Shown here: piece by piece, positions 11,374-24,064 of the stretch
How positions within the stretch are numbered: the first letter of the stretch is position 1
How the letters are laid out: each line of letters starts with the position of its first letter
DNA from: Gymnogyps californianus
Taxonomy: Eukaryota > Chordata > Aves > Accipitriformes > Cathartidae
Direction: 5' to 3'
NCBI RefSeq assembly: GCF_018139145.2
Contig: NC_059481.1
Location: 1,724,368-1,788,367 of the forward strand
Length of the DNA stretch: 64,000 nt
The notes under the pieces: generated by a model
Told to the model about the DNA's origin: nothing
Databases searched by the model: none
Seen by the model: the letters and a program-made list of their open reading frames with translations, nothing else
Translations under genes and position numbers: made by a program

Positions 11374-14300
11374 TTGTGTATACTCATTCAAAGGGGAGGA
11401 AAAAAGCTGGTGTCATAGCGGAAGGGATTTTGTTTAATCTAGCTTGTTGCTATGCTTTTGCACTATAGAGCTGTATTAATTATTGACAAGACTAGCCTAA
11501 TCCAAAGTCACTGCAGTCTGAGGCATTAATTTACCCCATAGCCGGGGGGGAACTGATTCTTTCTATATATGTGAACCACGTTTTTGAAGTCAGAAACATT
11601 GCCTGATGTAGTGTTTTGTATAAAATAGATCAGGGTGGTAGGCTAAGCATATGATGAAGTGTTAGGTTCGTACTGAAGTTCAGCTACAAATGCAGGTTTT
11701 CTTTTAAATGAAAACTCTCATTCTGGAAGTAGTGGTAAAGCTCTGCATATAGAACTGACTTTCATAGTTACTGATGTTTAGGTAGGAGATGAAATCTGTG
11801 TTTCTGGGGCTTCATTTGTTCATATGTTCTCAGTGTCCTGCCTCTGGCGGAGAACTACTTCGTGATTACTGAAGAGTCATCTGTATGGCCAACACAGCCA
11901 TTTTGTACAAGATAGGGTGAAGAAGTTTAGAGAATCTACTGCAGAGTAGATTTGAAATTTAATTATATATTGGTTATTAGTAAATTGTTGTAGTAGCACT
12001 CAAATTTTGAGTGATCAGCAGTCAAAGTTAAGGTATTTTGGTATTTTGAGTCTTGGGTTTCAAGAGAAATGGTTAATTATATTTTGAAGGTTGTATTACC
12101 TTGCTTTTTTTTTTTTTCTGTTGAGCTGTGCTATGTTCCAGAGTCTCAATAGCTTTAAAACACTTAACCTGCATCACTGAATGAGTTATCCTCTCACTGA
12201 CTTTTTAATTTACTTATCCCCCCAACTTCTAGATTCATTGCTAACGTGGCCCTTCATTTTAAATAAAAACTTGCCACCAGGACAGGATACAAAATAAACT
12301 GGTCAGTCGTTTCAGTTATCTTCATAAGAGTTGCTACAGAACTTTCACCTGTTGTTTTTGACTAACAGCAGGATATTTCTGTTTATATATGAATTTCAGA
12401 GAGTTCCCTTGTTTCATTTAAAATATTTCTTAGCATCTAATCCACATCTGGAAAAAAGAAAGGTTTTTTATAGAGGCTGTGATGAAAGCATACTCCATAT
12501 TCTTTATTAAAACTCTTTAAAGGACTTGGACAAATTGTAGGAAACTGATTTTTTGGTCTTAGTGATATTTTCATTATTTACATTCTTTGTAAAATTAGAC
12601 GCGTAATGTAAAACTGGTAGGTGCCTTAGGAAAGAGACCTGTGGGTTATTGTTTGCAGATGTCCAAATAGGTTCTTAGATCCTCAATCTCAAAGGGAAAA
12701 GAACTTACCTAGTAGGAGGAGTGCTGCTGAGAAGATGCTGCTGGTTGGACAGGGAATACCGCGGGGAGAAATTGGTTAGCGATGAAGACGTGATAGAAGA
12801 AAAATAATGATGGTAAGTTACTGCCAGGAAGCGTAAAGAGGAGATGAATGGATGTTGGGAACTGCTTCTGCCTCTCTTCATCATTGTGATTATGTGCTGC
12901 TGCGTGATCCTGCTGAAGAGTTGGTGATGCATTTCTTAACCATGAGCTCTTTATACTCTGTCTTCCTCCCTGGTTATATTTTTTTCCTTTGTTCCATCCT
13001 GTTTCCTAGCTCTGTCCTAGCTGCTTTCCTCTGGCCACATTTCCTCCTTTTCACCCAGCACCTTTCTGGACTTCCAGACCCCAAGATGCATTCCACAGCA
13101 GCATGTTCCACCTGTTTTCAGAAGCTCCTGAATCTGGGTTATGAGGTATATCTTGCAGGAACGTGCTTAAAGTGGAACTTGAAAGCCACTCAAAATTGTA
13201 ACGCCTTCCTGTAATACCTGTTATGCATAAAAGATCCCGTTTCTGCTCATCAGTGGTTTGAAAGGTACCAACTTTCTTGGGATAAGCTCATTGATCTGCT
13301 CTCCCAGCCCCATGAATTTTGGCATTGTGTAACTCTTGTGTTTGAAAACCGCCTGTGACACCTACATACCTGAAGTATCATTCTGCAGAGGTAGTAATGT
13401 TATCCTACAGTTTCTTTGCCCATCTTTAACTTCTTGGTGTCCTGGGGGACTTCATAAATATCACTTCCTCCAGCAAAGCTGCTGACATGAAGCAAAAGCC
13501 ATCAATAAATTATTCATATGCTGTTCATTTTCTATGTTTAGGAATTAATACAGCTTCGCTTAAAAATTCTCTTCCATGGCTGAAGTGGAGTAAAAGTGCT
13601 GCATACTAAGTTATGTTGTAACTTTCGATAAATTATTTTGCATTTTAGAACTAGTGGTTTCAAAAACAATTAAGTTGCATAAAACCTCCCACTGTAATGT
13701 TAAACACTGTAGGTAGGTCCTATTTAAAAGGATTCATGGTGTGTACTTTGTTAATGAAGGCTGTTTTTTAGACAGTCACTTATATAAAGTGAAGATGTGT
13801 ACTGTTTATAAGATATAATTTGTGATACTTTAATACATTTATGAAGCAGTAGCTTCAAACTAGCTAATTTTGAAGTTACAAGATGTCGGTTTCATTGAAG
13901 AACAAAACAAAACCCACAAGCCAAACACCTAAACCTCTCTAAATCCCCCAAGCCTGTGGTGTTGATTGCTTCTAGCACATTTATGTCATGTTATTTTTCA
14001 AGAATGTGTTTTCTTTGTAATTGGAAGAAAGTGTGAAATTATGTTCTTTCTCTCATTTTAGCAATTATCTGAGAGGCAAAGGCATATATACCTATGTATG
14101 TAAATGGGTTAATTCTGTAATACTGTTACTCTCCACCTTGTCTTTTTTTTTTTTTTTTTTAAATCTTGAACCATGCTTCTGGACTTGTTATGGGAAATAA
14201 GCACTTTCCTTTAGGTCACAGATTTAGTTCATGAAAATGTCCAGCTTTATTCCACAGACACTTTATTTCAGGCACTGAAACACTGAGAAGAACACACTGT

Positions 14301-14955
14301 GAAAGCAGATGGGGAATTTATGTCTTTGAAAAGATAGTAAAAATATTTAAAAGCATCCACCCTTTTGCAAGGACAGCAAATGAGGAGAAGCAGTATTAGC
14401 CTTGCTTATGGGAAGGAATAACAACGTGTTAGGGTTTCCTGGCTAGTTACTAAATGAGCACTTTGTGACATCTCAGTCATCTCAATATTGCTTTTATTTT
14501 TCAGTGTAACTACGACTTGTCATTGTAGTTTGCTTTAAATTCTACAAAAGAAAATAGTGTCAATATTTAATTGCTGTGATGGTCCTAAAAGACAGTTGCT
14601 GTGATTTGAAAGCGTTTGTCCTGTTAGTTTGTCTTAAGGTTTTTGCCTTGGGCATAACATGTAATTCACTGTAGCTTTTCTAAACCTGTTTCCTTAGTGA
14701 TTGAGTGGCAGAAAACATGGTCCAAGTGGGTATCAGTGCTGTGCATACATATGTTGGGGTACATAATAGAAAATAATCTCCTATGTAAAACTTTGCTATA
14801 TTTCTTTTACCATGCAGAATCCAGTGTAAACCAATATAAGTATTTTGAGATGGGTATATTTAGCTGCTGTAAAAATGTGGTACAGGAAAATGCAGTTAAG
14901 TGTTTTCTTCTGCTGTGTTCTTGTGTAGTGAAATGTGCCAGATTGTGGATCAGGG
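11374..14955. other. Unique AT-rich sequence, no gene
   Basis: No exon was recognised. The 120-codon frame at 12852-13214 lies in a CT-rich patch; its peptide is Phe/Leu/Ser-rich without a domain, and an opposite-strand frame overlaps its start. T runs occur at about 12107-12118 and 14143-14160 (18 T). Confidence 0.6.
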
Positions 14956-14959
14956 TAGT

Positions 14960-15640
14960 CGTGGGCTGTGCTGATGGTGAGGAGCTTCAGAAGGACCTCA
15001 CAGCGTCGAGCAAGTGAGGAAAAGGCAGCAGGTGAATGTCAGTGTAGTTTCAGCATATGTAAAGCTTTGAGGGGAGAAATAACCCGAACTGAACCTACCT
15101 ACTGCTGTGCTCAGCGCTGGCAGTTACAGCTCGTGGAGTCACGGTTGCCAGTTCTCTGATGTCATTAGCTCTGTACGCAGTGGCAGCCAAACAAGTCGAT
15201 GAAGTGTAGTACCCCATTCAGTAGGGAGAGAGAGTATTGAGAACATAGTTTGTTGCCATATAAAACGGTGGTGGTGTGTGCAGCTCTAGTCTCTAACTTC
15301 ACTACTTCTTTCCTGAGATGCAGAGGAGAGAAGATTAAAAGCTATGAGTGTTCGGTCTGGGGTAGATAAGGCTGAGGCTGGAGAAGAGTGTGAGGGAAGG
15401 CAGCGGGTGAGGTGAGTGCACAATACTCTTCACCAAACCCTGAAGTACTACAACGATGAGTCACTTGGTGAAACCAACAGCTTAGTTAAAAACGAGTTAG
15501 AGAGAACCGCATTACACAGTGAGGACTGAACTTCTGGAACTTGCTGCCACAGGAGGCTAGAGGCAGACAGCAGATTCAGAAAGGGGTTAGGTGTGTTGAT
15601 GAACGACAGGCCAATAATAGGACAGCAAAAGTCTAAGCAG
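14960..15640 (+). mobile_element. Ancient CR1 LINE fragment, sense
   Basis: Several blocks in the right order resemble the end of old amniote CR1 ORF2 and its 3' part: gagcttcagaaggacctcac near 14981, then ttgccatataaaacggtgg near 15253 (the 'atataaaacggtggt' block before the C-terminal domain), and ttctggaacttgctgccaca near 15532, followed by gattcagaaaggggttag. No frame is intact and there are many small gaps, so this copy is old. The overlapping open frames at 14697-15017, 14968-15159 and 15593-15934 are accidental. Confidence 0.65.
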
Positions 15641-15644
15641 CGAT

Positions 15645-16700
15645 TTACCCCCTACAATTTCTATGTAACAGCTGTAGATACTGGAGGAGTACCAGGGGAA
15701 TGGGTTATAGAGAACGGTCAGGCTTTGGTGTTTTCACTTAAAAAGCTGCTGCTGCTATTGCTGGAAACGAGCTGTGGGTCTCGCCCAGTGTGGTATTATG
15801 TATGTTTTCTTAACCAAAGTGGAGACAACTTTAGGAAATGCATCCTACTTCAACAAAAATTAAGCTTCCAGCTGATTGTCATGCATTTTTCTGCTTCCTT
15901 TTATGATACTGCTTCTACACCTTTCCATTCATGAAGTCTTGTATTTTCCAAATCCTGGAGCTGTTGTGACACACTGTGCAGGTTCTCTGCTGCAAGGAAT
16001 GTTTTCTTTTTTATTAGTACGCTACTGTGCCATATCAGTTAGCAAAGAGGAGTGTCACTCCTTCATTTTCATGACTAGAAATGTGTACTGTTGATACACC
16101 ACCAGATTTACAATCTTTTTACCTTCAGTACCTGTTAACCAGCAATTACAGGATTTATATATGACTGCTTCCTAAAAAAATGTAAGCAAGTGTATCTCTC
16201 TACAATGCAGGGTGTTCTGTGATGGCAAATACATCCTTGAGAATCTTCCAGGTTTGATCAGAAGAGTCTAAGTGATGGGGAGCTTTCCACACTTGTCGGT
16301 CATCCAGTCAAGTGCTCAATTACTTGTCTCAAAACCATGACATCTCTAATTAAAGCTTGTGGACAGAGGCAACACAAGGAATTGAAATACATTCTAATGT
16401 TTTATGGCATTATTCTGTGCAAATAATTACTGCTTTTGAGTTGCCTTCTAATTTTCTCAATAAAAATTAGGTCTTCTGGAGGGACTTTCTACATTGCTTA
16501 CTTTTGTAGGCTTCTGCTGTAGTTGTCTTCTCAGTTTGAAAGTTTGGCCTATGCTGTAGGTGTTGGAGCTGAATATAGATTTCTCATAAGTTCTTACCCA
16601 TATCAATGGCAGAAGCCATAGTTCATGTTAAATTTGTGTGATGTTCTGACTGTAGAGGGAGTTATGGCACACGCTTTTCCATTTGTACTGGCAGCACTGG
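15645..16700. other. Unique sequence between two CR1 copies
   Basis: No exon or repeat was recognised. The stretch is AT-rich with scattered short frames that lack any domain. Confidence 0.5.
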
Positions 16701-16704
16701 AGTA

Positions 16705-16815
16705 TGTGGCACTTACGGACATGGTTTAGTGGTGGACTTGGCAGCATTAGGTTTATGGTTGGACTTGATGATCTTAAACGTCTTTTCCAACCTAAATGAT
16801 TCTGTGATTCTATGA
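16705..16815 (+). mobile_element. CR1 LINE 3' end, sense
   Basis: The sequence acatggtttagtggtggact, then ggttggacttgatgatctta, then tccaacctaaatgattctgt is the classic CR1 3' UTR end. It finishes in the terminal octamer repeat, attctgtg followed by attctatga. It is 5' truncated, as nearly all CR1 copies are. Few differences from the family pattern suggest moderate age. Confidence 0.92.
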
Positions 16816-16819
16816 ATTT

Positions 16820-19172
16820 ATGATTGCTCAAGATTTGAGTTTTCTTGAGCATTAGCAGAATAATGCCGCTGTTCTCAAAGTTAATGTTATAGGAGGGATG
16901 TGGAGTGTGTTTGCCATGTTTTTCATTAAAAATTTTGAAACCTGTGTTTTGTCTTAATTGCAAATCTTTTATTTTGTGCCCTTTTTGAGGTGTCTAAAGT
17001 CACTGAAGTCTCTCACTGCCAAATGGATCAGAGATAACTCCCATCTATAAGGAATGAGAAATTGATTAGCAAGAGCTATGAAACGGGTAAGGTTATCAAC
17101 TGAAGTTAGTGGAAACGCTGGCATCAGAATATGCGATTACCTCTCTCGCCAGCAGATTGCGTATTTTCTTAGGCTGAGGTGCCTGTTGTAACATTTTTCT
17201 TAGGAGACGGGAAGGCGTGGCAGTTGTGTTGAATGTGTATCACAGGAGATTGACGTTGGGTAGGTCTGAAATGATGCTGTTTCATCTGAATCTTTCAGGC
17301 TTGAAGCAGTGCTTAGTATACAGTATCTTTAAAAGCATGAGATAAATTTCAAGTGATTGGTAGTAATAATATGGTGGATTTGAAATGGAGCTTCTAAATC
17401 TAGACTAAGATGAAAAGAAACTTGTTTTCTGGAAGTACCTTGTGTTTAGTGTGCTAGCTACACAAATGCTTTACGAAGTAACTGAATGATGGGCAGTGCA
17501 TTACCGCTTGCACGCACTTCAGCTGTAGATCATCTGAAGCTCAGTGCATGCTTTTTTACAAGGGAGAAAATACGAGTCTGAATGTCAGAACTGCCCATTG
17601 TCTAACCTTACTGAAATACCACCGCTTTGATGTTTGTGCAGTCTCCTTTTCAGGAAAACCAAATTATGTACTGGTTTTGAAGTAATGTCTAAGAATTGCA
17701 ATTAAGGCTTGGGTCGTGTCGTATATGGTCCTGTATACACACGTATCATATTTCTGCCAAAGACCTTATGGTTAACTTTTAAAGAGTTAAATATGGAAAG
17801 GATAGGACATGGGAAAGGCATTGAAGTTGTGTAGTAGAGTTTTAGTGTAGGCTAAACCCCCATATCTTTTCCTTTTATATTTAGAAAAATGCCAGTGTGT
17901 TTGTGGGATGAGTAAACATCTGGATGTTCTGTCTTTGCTGTTGCAGCTTCATAGATATTGCATTTGTTGCTTTTATTTAAATTTTCCCTGAGGACGCAAA
18001 TTAAAATGAAAAAACCACAAACTTCGAACCATTTCTACGCTGCATATTGCTGTGGAGCGCTGCTCTTGAAGAGCTCGTTGTTAGACTTCTGCGGATTCTT
18101 TTCTTGCAGGAACACAAGAAGGGGAAAGTCTGAAATGCATGAGAGTTGGAGCTGTATGCGACTGCACTGTACTTCTGAAAAAAGAAATAGACTTGTGGGA
18201 TTGGAAGTGTACTTTCAATATCAAACACTTATATTCTGGTGTGGGATGGTGTTTATTCTAGTCCACTTAAAGGACAAAGCAACATACCGAAGCAGTTCAA
18301 ATGATAGAAAAGGAGTTATAAGTTAAATGGAGTTTAAGGTTTGGTTTGGGGGACTCTAATGCAAGCGTATCTTTCAGGTACACATTTAGCTGAGTTTAGA
18401 GAACAGGTTTTCTCCTGGGGAAGGAAAGCTTGGCTTTGGAAACAGCTGAAAATGTGTGATTTCCAGCAAAGTCTTTCTAGCTGATACTGGATTAACTTTT
18501 CAACTGCAGCATTGCAAAGCTACTTTGTTTTGCAAAATGCTCAACCTTCAAGAATACTTATTTCCTGAATGTGGAAAACTGATGCTGTTTGTATTACTGA
18601 TCCCCATCCTTCCAGATTGCTTACTTGTTTAAGAACACTTGCACGTTTGGTTCACTTTTGTTTTTGTTACAATTGGTTAAATAATAGCTTCAGCTTTTTC
18701 AGTGAGACTTTTTTAAAGGCAAAATGGCATCCTGGGAAAATGAGCAGCTCACAGTACCCTTCAGTTTGCATCCAGGAGTTAAGCAATAGCTTTCCTTTGA
18801 GTGTGTTGTGGCATTGTTAATCCAGATCTGGCAGTTCTCTTTTGTATACGGTTAAAATCCCATTACTGTTCTGTGCAGGATGGAAGTAAAGTATCCAAAA
18901 CACCATTATTGAAACTCCTACCACCAAAAGGTTACTGCTGATATCTCCTAATCTGTATGTTCTTTCATTTTTTGAAATTGCATGGCTTAACCTTGTTTTA
19001 TAAAACACTATTTAAATTATAAAAACCTGTTGAACCTGCTAGAGATCATTATGAATGTTTGTAACTTCAAATGGATAACTCTGTAAGCTTTATCTTTTCT
19101 TCAAAAATGTCTTCTTATTGTAGTTAATACCTGTTTATGTTTTAATCTCAGTCTCTTTCCCAGAGCTGCTTT

Positions 19173-19207
<35 letters not shown>

Positions 19208-21480
19208 CAAACCCAATTATTTGGTTTGGGATCATCTTATTATTTCCTCTGGTCTTTTTTCACCTGTTTGTGGTCTACTGTTTTTCCAGAGTGTAAAACT
19301 ACATTTGAGAAGGTAGTCAGTGCCTTTTTGGATAATTATTACAGTTAATAATACATGGATTGTTGAAAGAAGAAAGTAGGCTTGCTTACTTCTAATGTGT
19401 TTGGCACTTCCATTTTCTGAGCCACCGTCTCTTACCTCTTGTCTTTGATCACAGTTGAAGACAGACTAAGGCAGTTGCAATGTTCCAGCTGTTGCTTGTA
19501 CTGTATACCTTCAGATCTGGTCCATTCGATCTGTACTGTGAAAATGTGGTGAAAGAGGAACAGATAAATCAACCAGATAAAGCAGGTGAAGTGGAAAAAC
19601 TGCTTGCAAACACAGACATTTTGGGTTGGTAGCTGCAGGAAGGCAACCGTGTCAACAATGAATACAAGTTCTGCCTCTCTTTACAGCCTCTTCTATTTCT
19701 GCTCACACCTTGGAGAAAAAGGAGATTGTTGTCCAGCGTTAGGAAGGGAAGATTGATTATTTTAAACAGCTTAAAGTAGTAGCCTTTTCTAATAGTAATT
19801 GGGATGCATCTCATGAGTTTATATTGTATCTTACTGGCCCTAGTACATGCTGAGACAACTCTCAGCCAAGAAGAATGGGGGAGAGCAAAAAAAATTGGTT
19901 CTAAAATGAAGTGGTTTTGTGGGTACCTTGATTTCATACAGCAGACTTTGCTCTTAGCACCTTTGCTATCTGAATGCATCCTCTTCATGTTGTGGACCTT
20001 ACTTTGTTTCCTTTCTTGGAGGTGGAGTACTGCTCTGAACTGCGTCAGTTTTCACATGGAGGCCTGTATCTTTGTTAGAGCATGTGGTTTTGGGTTTCCT
20101 TTGGCGTTTTCTAAAATTCTGTATAAGTGGGTTTTAATTTTGACTGCTGCCTGCATGTTGAGAGAGACAGGAATTTGGTAAACTACTGAAGTATTTTGTC
20201 CTGTTTTGACACTATCCTCTCTCTCCTTGTTCTCTTAGTCTTGCCTTTCTCAAAAATAGGATTACTTCTGGGAGACCTGCCTGGCAAGAGATGATGAGAG
20301 CCACTGCCTGAAGATAGTTGGGGTTTTCTTGTCGTCTTGAGTGTTTTGGGAAGTGTATATCTGTATAACCCCCTTTCCCCATATGTTTTTCAGCTTGTAA
20401 GAGTCCAAAAACATAGTAAAACAACATCAATCTGGTCAAGGCATAATATACAGAAATTGTAGGTGGCCCTGTGTCTGTAACAGTGAGTTGGTTTGTTTTT
20501 AAGCGCCACACTTGGGGGGTGGGGGAGTCAGTTACGATAATCTTTTTTTTCCCAGAGCAGCTGTTTTGCAGAAATAAGAGCGTTTCTCACAAAGGGCACA
20601 TCCTATTGTGTTGTATTGCTGTATTGTACTTTTGGCTTGTGAAATGGTTGAAAGAAGATAGAAGAGCTTCCTGATTATTTCAGCAGCCTCGCACTGATTC
20701 CGTAAATGACTCAAATTTAAAAAGATTTCTTTATTTTCCATTGATCACTGTCTGTGTAAGAGGGCAGGCTGTTACTGACTTACAGTAGTCTGTACTTAAA
20801 AACTGGGAAAAAGGAGAATAGGGGATGCAGAAGCAAGTCATAACATGACAGTGGTGCACCTTCACAGGAATGTGACTGAATGTGAACAGGAGCTTTCCTG
20901 ACAAGAATTCTGTTGCACACAGAACAGTAGGAACTTTATATTTTCCTTAGAAGAGAATTTCTGTGATAGGTTTCTCTTTTCCTCTTCGCAGCTTGCAGTT
21001 GCTAGAACTGCATTTGTCATTCACTTGGGAGGTTTGGGTCTCTTTGGGGAAAACCTTGAGTTTGTTTCTCCTAACGTTGCTGCGAGAAATGTTAGAATTG
21101 CTTTACGTTGCTTAAAATGAAGAGCATAGAAAACCTGGAGACTTGTACTTTATTTTGGGTGTGCTCTCCTGGTCCTAATGGAGAACCTGAAACCGTGGAG
21201 GAGTTGGTTTTGTTTAGTTCAAAGGCAATTTGCGCTCTGAATGTCAACTGATGTTGTTCTGCTTTGTGCAAGTGAGAGAGAGATGTCAGCGATGGAGATC
21301 TGTGGTACAACTGCAGGGAAAAAAAACCACCCCACAGTCCTGCCCTTCCTCTAGTAGGAAGGGGACGCTTCCCTGCGAGTACCTTGTTCTGTGAATAACT
21401 GCAGGCAGCTGCAGTGTATCTAGTAATAGTAGAGTACACGAGCCTTTCACGAGGATCTTCTGCAAACCACCTTCCAGATG
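16820..21480. other. AT-rich intronic stretch, no gene
   Basis: Open frames of up to 139 codons (19569-19988, minus) show no domain and lack paired splice sites. The main landmark is a 28-bp A run at 19177-19204. Confidence 0.55.
19177..19204 (+). repeat. Poly(A) run, 28 bp
   Basis: An uninterrupted A run follows tttctt. I looked upstream for a processed mRNA copy or a SINE that would explain it and found none. No polyadenylation hexamer lies just upstream. Confidence 0.9.
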
Positions 21481-21481
21481 C

Positions 21482-21558
21482 AGCCGTGGGATGTAGGACT
21501 GGGGCTGCTCCTGCTCGAGTAGGAGGTTGAGACTAGTGAATTTGATTTCCCTTAAAAG
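21482..21558 (+). mobile_element. CR1 LINE 3' tail remnant, sense
   Basis: The block ctggggctgctcctgctcga, then aggaggttgagactag, then gatttccctt aligns by eye with the CR1 3' UTR pattern 'ctgctccagctggagcaggaggttggactagatgacct...cccttccaa'. The terminal octamers are not recognisable. It is degraded. Confidence 0.55.
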
Positions 21559-21564
21559 CTGCTA

Positions 21565-23635
21565 GGATTTCATTAAGTGCAGTTGTGGAGAATGAAAGGG
21601 TGAAGGGATTCATTTTTCTTGCATTTCTTTGCTTTTCCTACTAAATATTTTTTTGGGGCAGCCTCCCCAAAGACCATTAGTGTTAATAAACTGGCCCTTG
21701 CTTTTTATCCCAGTTCTGAGAATTTCACTTTCTCAGTCTTATGTTTTGTAAGAGAAACTCTTTGGCTGTACTCGATCAGAGGATACATGTTACCACCTTC
21801 CCTGCCTACCATTATAAAATTATTAAATGTTCATATTTTATAGGTGACTGGCCAAAAAGAAATGCTAGAGTTTTCCATGCTGTACAGTTACAATACTGTG
21901 CAATCATCTAAGTTTTATTGAACTAGAAACATTTTTTTCTTAGTCTGATAAATAGCTGCTGAAGTTTTACCTCACTTCTTTTTGTATGTAATTTACTGTT
22001 CATAATCATATGTAATCTTACAAAGAATAAGATTCTTTTTAAGAGAATGGGTTTACTACATACTTGATTTCCAAGGTGTTGGTTACACACACAGGTTGTA
22101 CTAAAACAATGTGCAATAAAACAGTTCAACACATGAACTCATTATACATCTGGTTTACATGGATTTATTGTAAAGCTTTATGTAAGTTTTTTTTTTTTTT
22201 AGTAGGGCTGGTTCTTATATTGATAACTGTTTCTTGAGTGTTTAAATGTGGTCAAGGCATTGCAAACTGATCTATAACTTTCTGGTGAGCTAAACTGTAC
22301 ATATGTTTTTACTGATACCCTTCACTACTTCCCTTGCTGACAAATTTCTTCAGAGGCACGAAAAACTAATTGTGGTTTCAGAAGTATAATTTTTTTTTTT
22401 AAATAACGTGCATATATGTGTATGTAGCTTGTTTTACCATCTTCCTGAACTAAAGCTCGGATTAGTATTTCTTCCTTTTTCCAGTTGTAATGAATGAGTC
22501 ACTTCTGTTTATAAGGATTTGGTTGTTTACTCTGACAAACCCTTGATAGGAGACACTCGACAAGATCTCAGTAAATCAATTTGTTCAGGATCTATAAGCA
22601 TCTCATTAGCATTTATTTGCAATGTTCATTCTAAGCTCAGCTGCAGCTGTTTAACACAGTGAATCTCTCAAAGATTTCCAGGATTGTAAGCATATGTTTT
22701 GAGATTGTGCTTTAAGTGGAGGAATTTTGTGGGCTTTTTTCTTCTTTTCATTGCTGCTGTTAACAAAGATCTTTTTGAATTGAATTGCAGGCTCTGTGTG
22801 TATAATCTTTCCCATTTTTGACTGCTGAAAGCTTAGTTGGAAAAAACATTACTGCTGGAGCGGCATGACTGAAAAACTATTCTTCTTCCCGTCATTCTTT
22901 TTATTTCACCATTGCTGTGAGGACAACGCTCACATTTTAGCTATAGTTTCTAAAATAATAGTTAAAAGGAATCATAACGCTTTTACCTTCAACAAATCCC
23001 ACATGGAGACGAGTGATGTCATTGTCTTTGGGACTTGCAGCACAACGCATCCAGAATTTACATGGCGCAGGCTGCAAGTCAAATGATACTGCTTTATTTC
23101 AGATTGACTGATGTGCCTCGTAACACAAAAGGAGGCCAGGACTACCTGCAGCTCCTAGTGATTGATTTTCAATACAAATCTCATAATAGTGTATTTTAAA
23201 GAAGCGTAGCAGAAAACTAATCGGATACCAACATCTCAAAAGGTAACTAATAGCCAAAGTTACATCTCCAAGATTTTTACAAGGGTAAGTTGTTCTTGGT
23301 TTTGTTTTCATTTCACAAACTAGACTGTAGGGAATGAGAAAATAAAAAAATAGAAGCTTTTTCAGAGAGCGACTGGGTAATTCAAATACTACACACTACA
23401 GATTGGAGCCAGAGAATGCTCTGTACATGGCAGTTAGTGATCAGCATGCCTGTACGTGTGTTCTTTATTAAAACTTCACTGTAACTTTTGTGAATACCAG
23501 TTTTTAGGGAAGTACGGGTGTGTAGAAAATGGTTCTTTTTTCCGCTCCTGCCATAGCAAACAAAAATACCTTACTGGCAAAGCCAAAGTTGGTATTTGGC
23601 CCTTACCCTTAACATTTAAATTGCCCTGACTTCCT
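21565..23635. other. Unique sequence; clustered E-box and homeobox-like words
   Basis: No exon was found. At 22602-22649 a TAAT-type word (ctcattagca), an octamer-like atttgcaat and two adjacent CAGCTG E-boxes (22638-22649) lie within 50 bp. This is suggestive of an enhancer but not evidence of one. Confidence 0.4.
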
Positions 23636-23639
23636 GCAA

Positions 23640-24060
23640 TTCGTACCGCTCTCCGTGGCTCACCTTAATTGAGATAACCCGCATTTATTTTTCTTTTGTA
23701 TTCACGTGATGGAAAAATGACAGCAAGGCTCCAAGCTTGTTTCAGCTTAAGTGGGGGTTTGCATCACCCCCTCCGCATTTACCCCTGTTTGGGGGTCTTC
23801 CCCCGCTCCATCAGCACTTCCTTCCGAGAGTGACCGCGGAGCATCCGCAGCCTGGTTATTGCACAAGGCTCCCTGCTCCACGGTGTAGCCATGGAAACGG
23901 CAGGGTGGGATTCCCAGGGCGCCCCATCCCCCTCTCCCGCCCTACCGGGCTTTGTGGCTGGGGGCTGCTGGGGGGGGCTGGTTGGGCGGAGGGCGTGGGA
24001 CCGCTCCCGGGAAACCCGCCCTTGGCATTAGAAGGCTTCCAAGCAAAGCGATTTCTTTGA
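23640..24060. promoter_or_regulatory. GC-rich, CpG-rich islet
   Basis: Hand counting gives about 17 CpG in the 280 bp from 23774 to 24050, in an intron that is otherwise AT-rich and CpG-poor. It holds an X-box-like palindrome (23885-23898), GC boxes (gggcgg at 23984) and a quadruplex-type G cluster (23960-23993). Overlapping frames on both strands, 107 codons plus and 100 minus, are the usual stop-poor consequence of high GC. Neither peptide shows a signal sequence or domain. Candidates are an alternative or antisense promoter, or an enhancer. It does not look like NEO1 exon 1. Confidence 0.55.
23885..23898. promoter_or_regulatory. RFX-type X-box candidate
   Basis: gtagccatggaaac matches the palindromic RFX consensus gttgccatggcaac at 12 of 14 positions, and it sits in the centre of the CpG-rich islet. 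Confidence 0.5.
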
Positions 24061-24064
24061 CCTC

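Noticed and set aside
12852..13214. 120-codon plus-strand frame with hydrophobic stretches
   Set aside because: CT-rich composition gives Phe/Leu/Ser runs that mimic membrane segments. There are no splice sites or recognised family.
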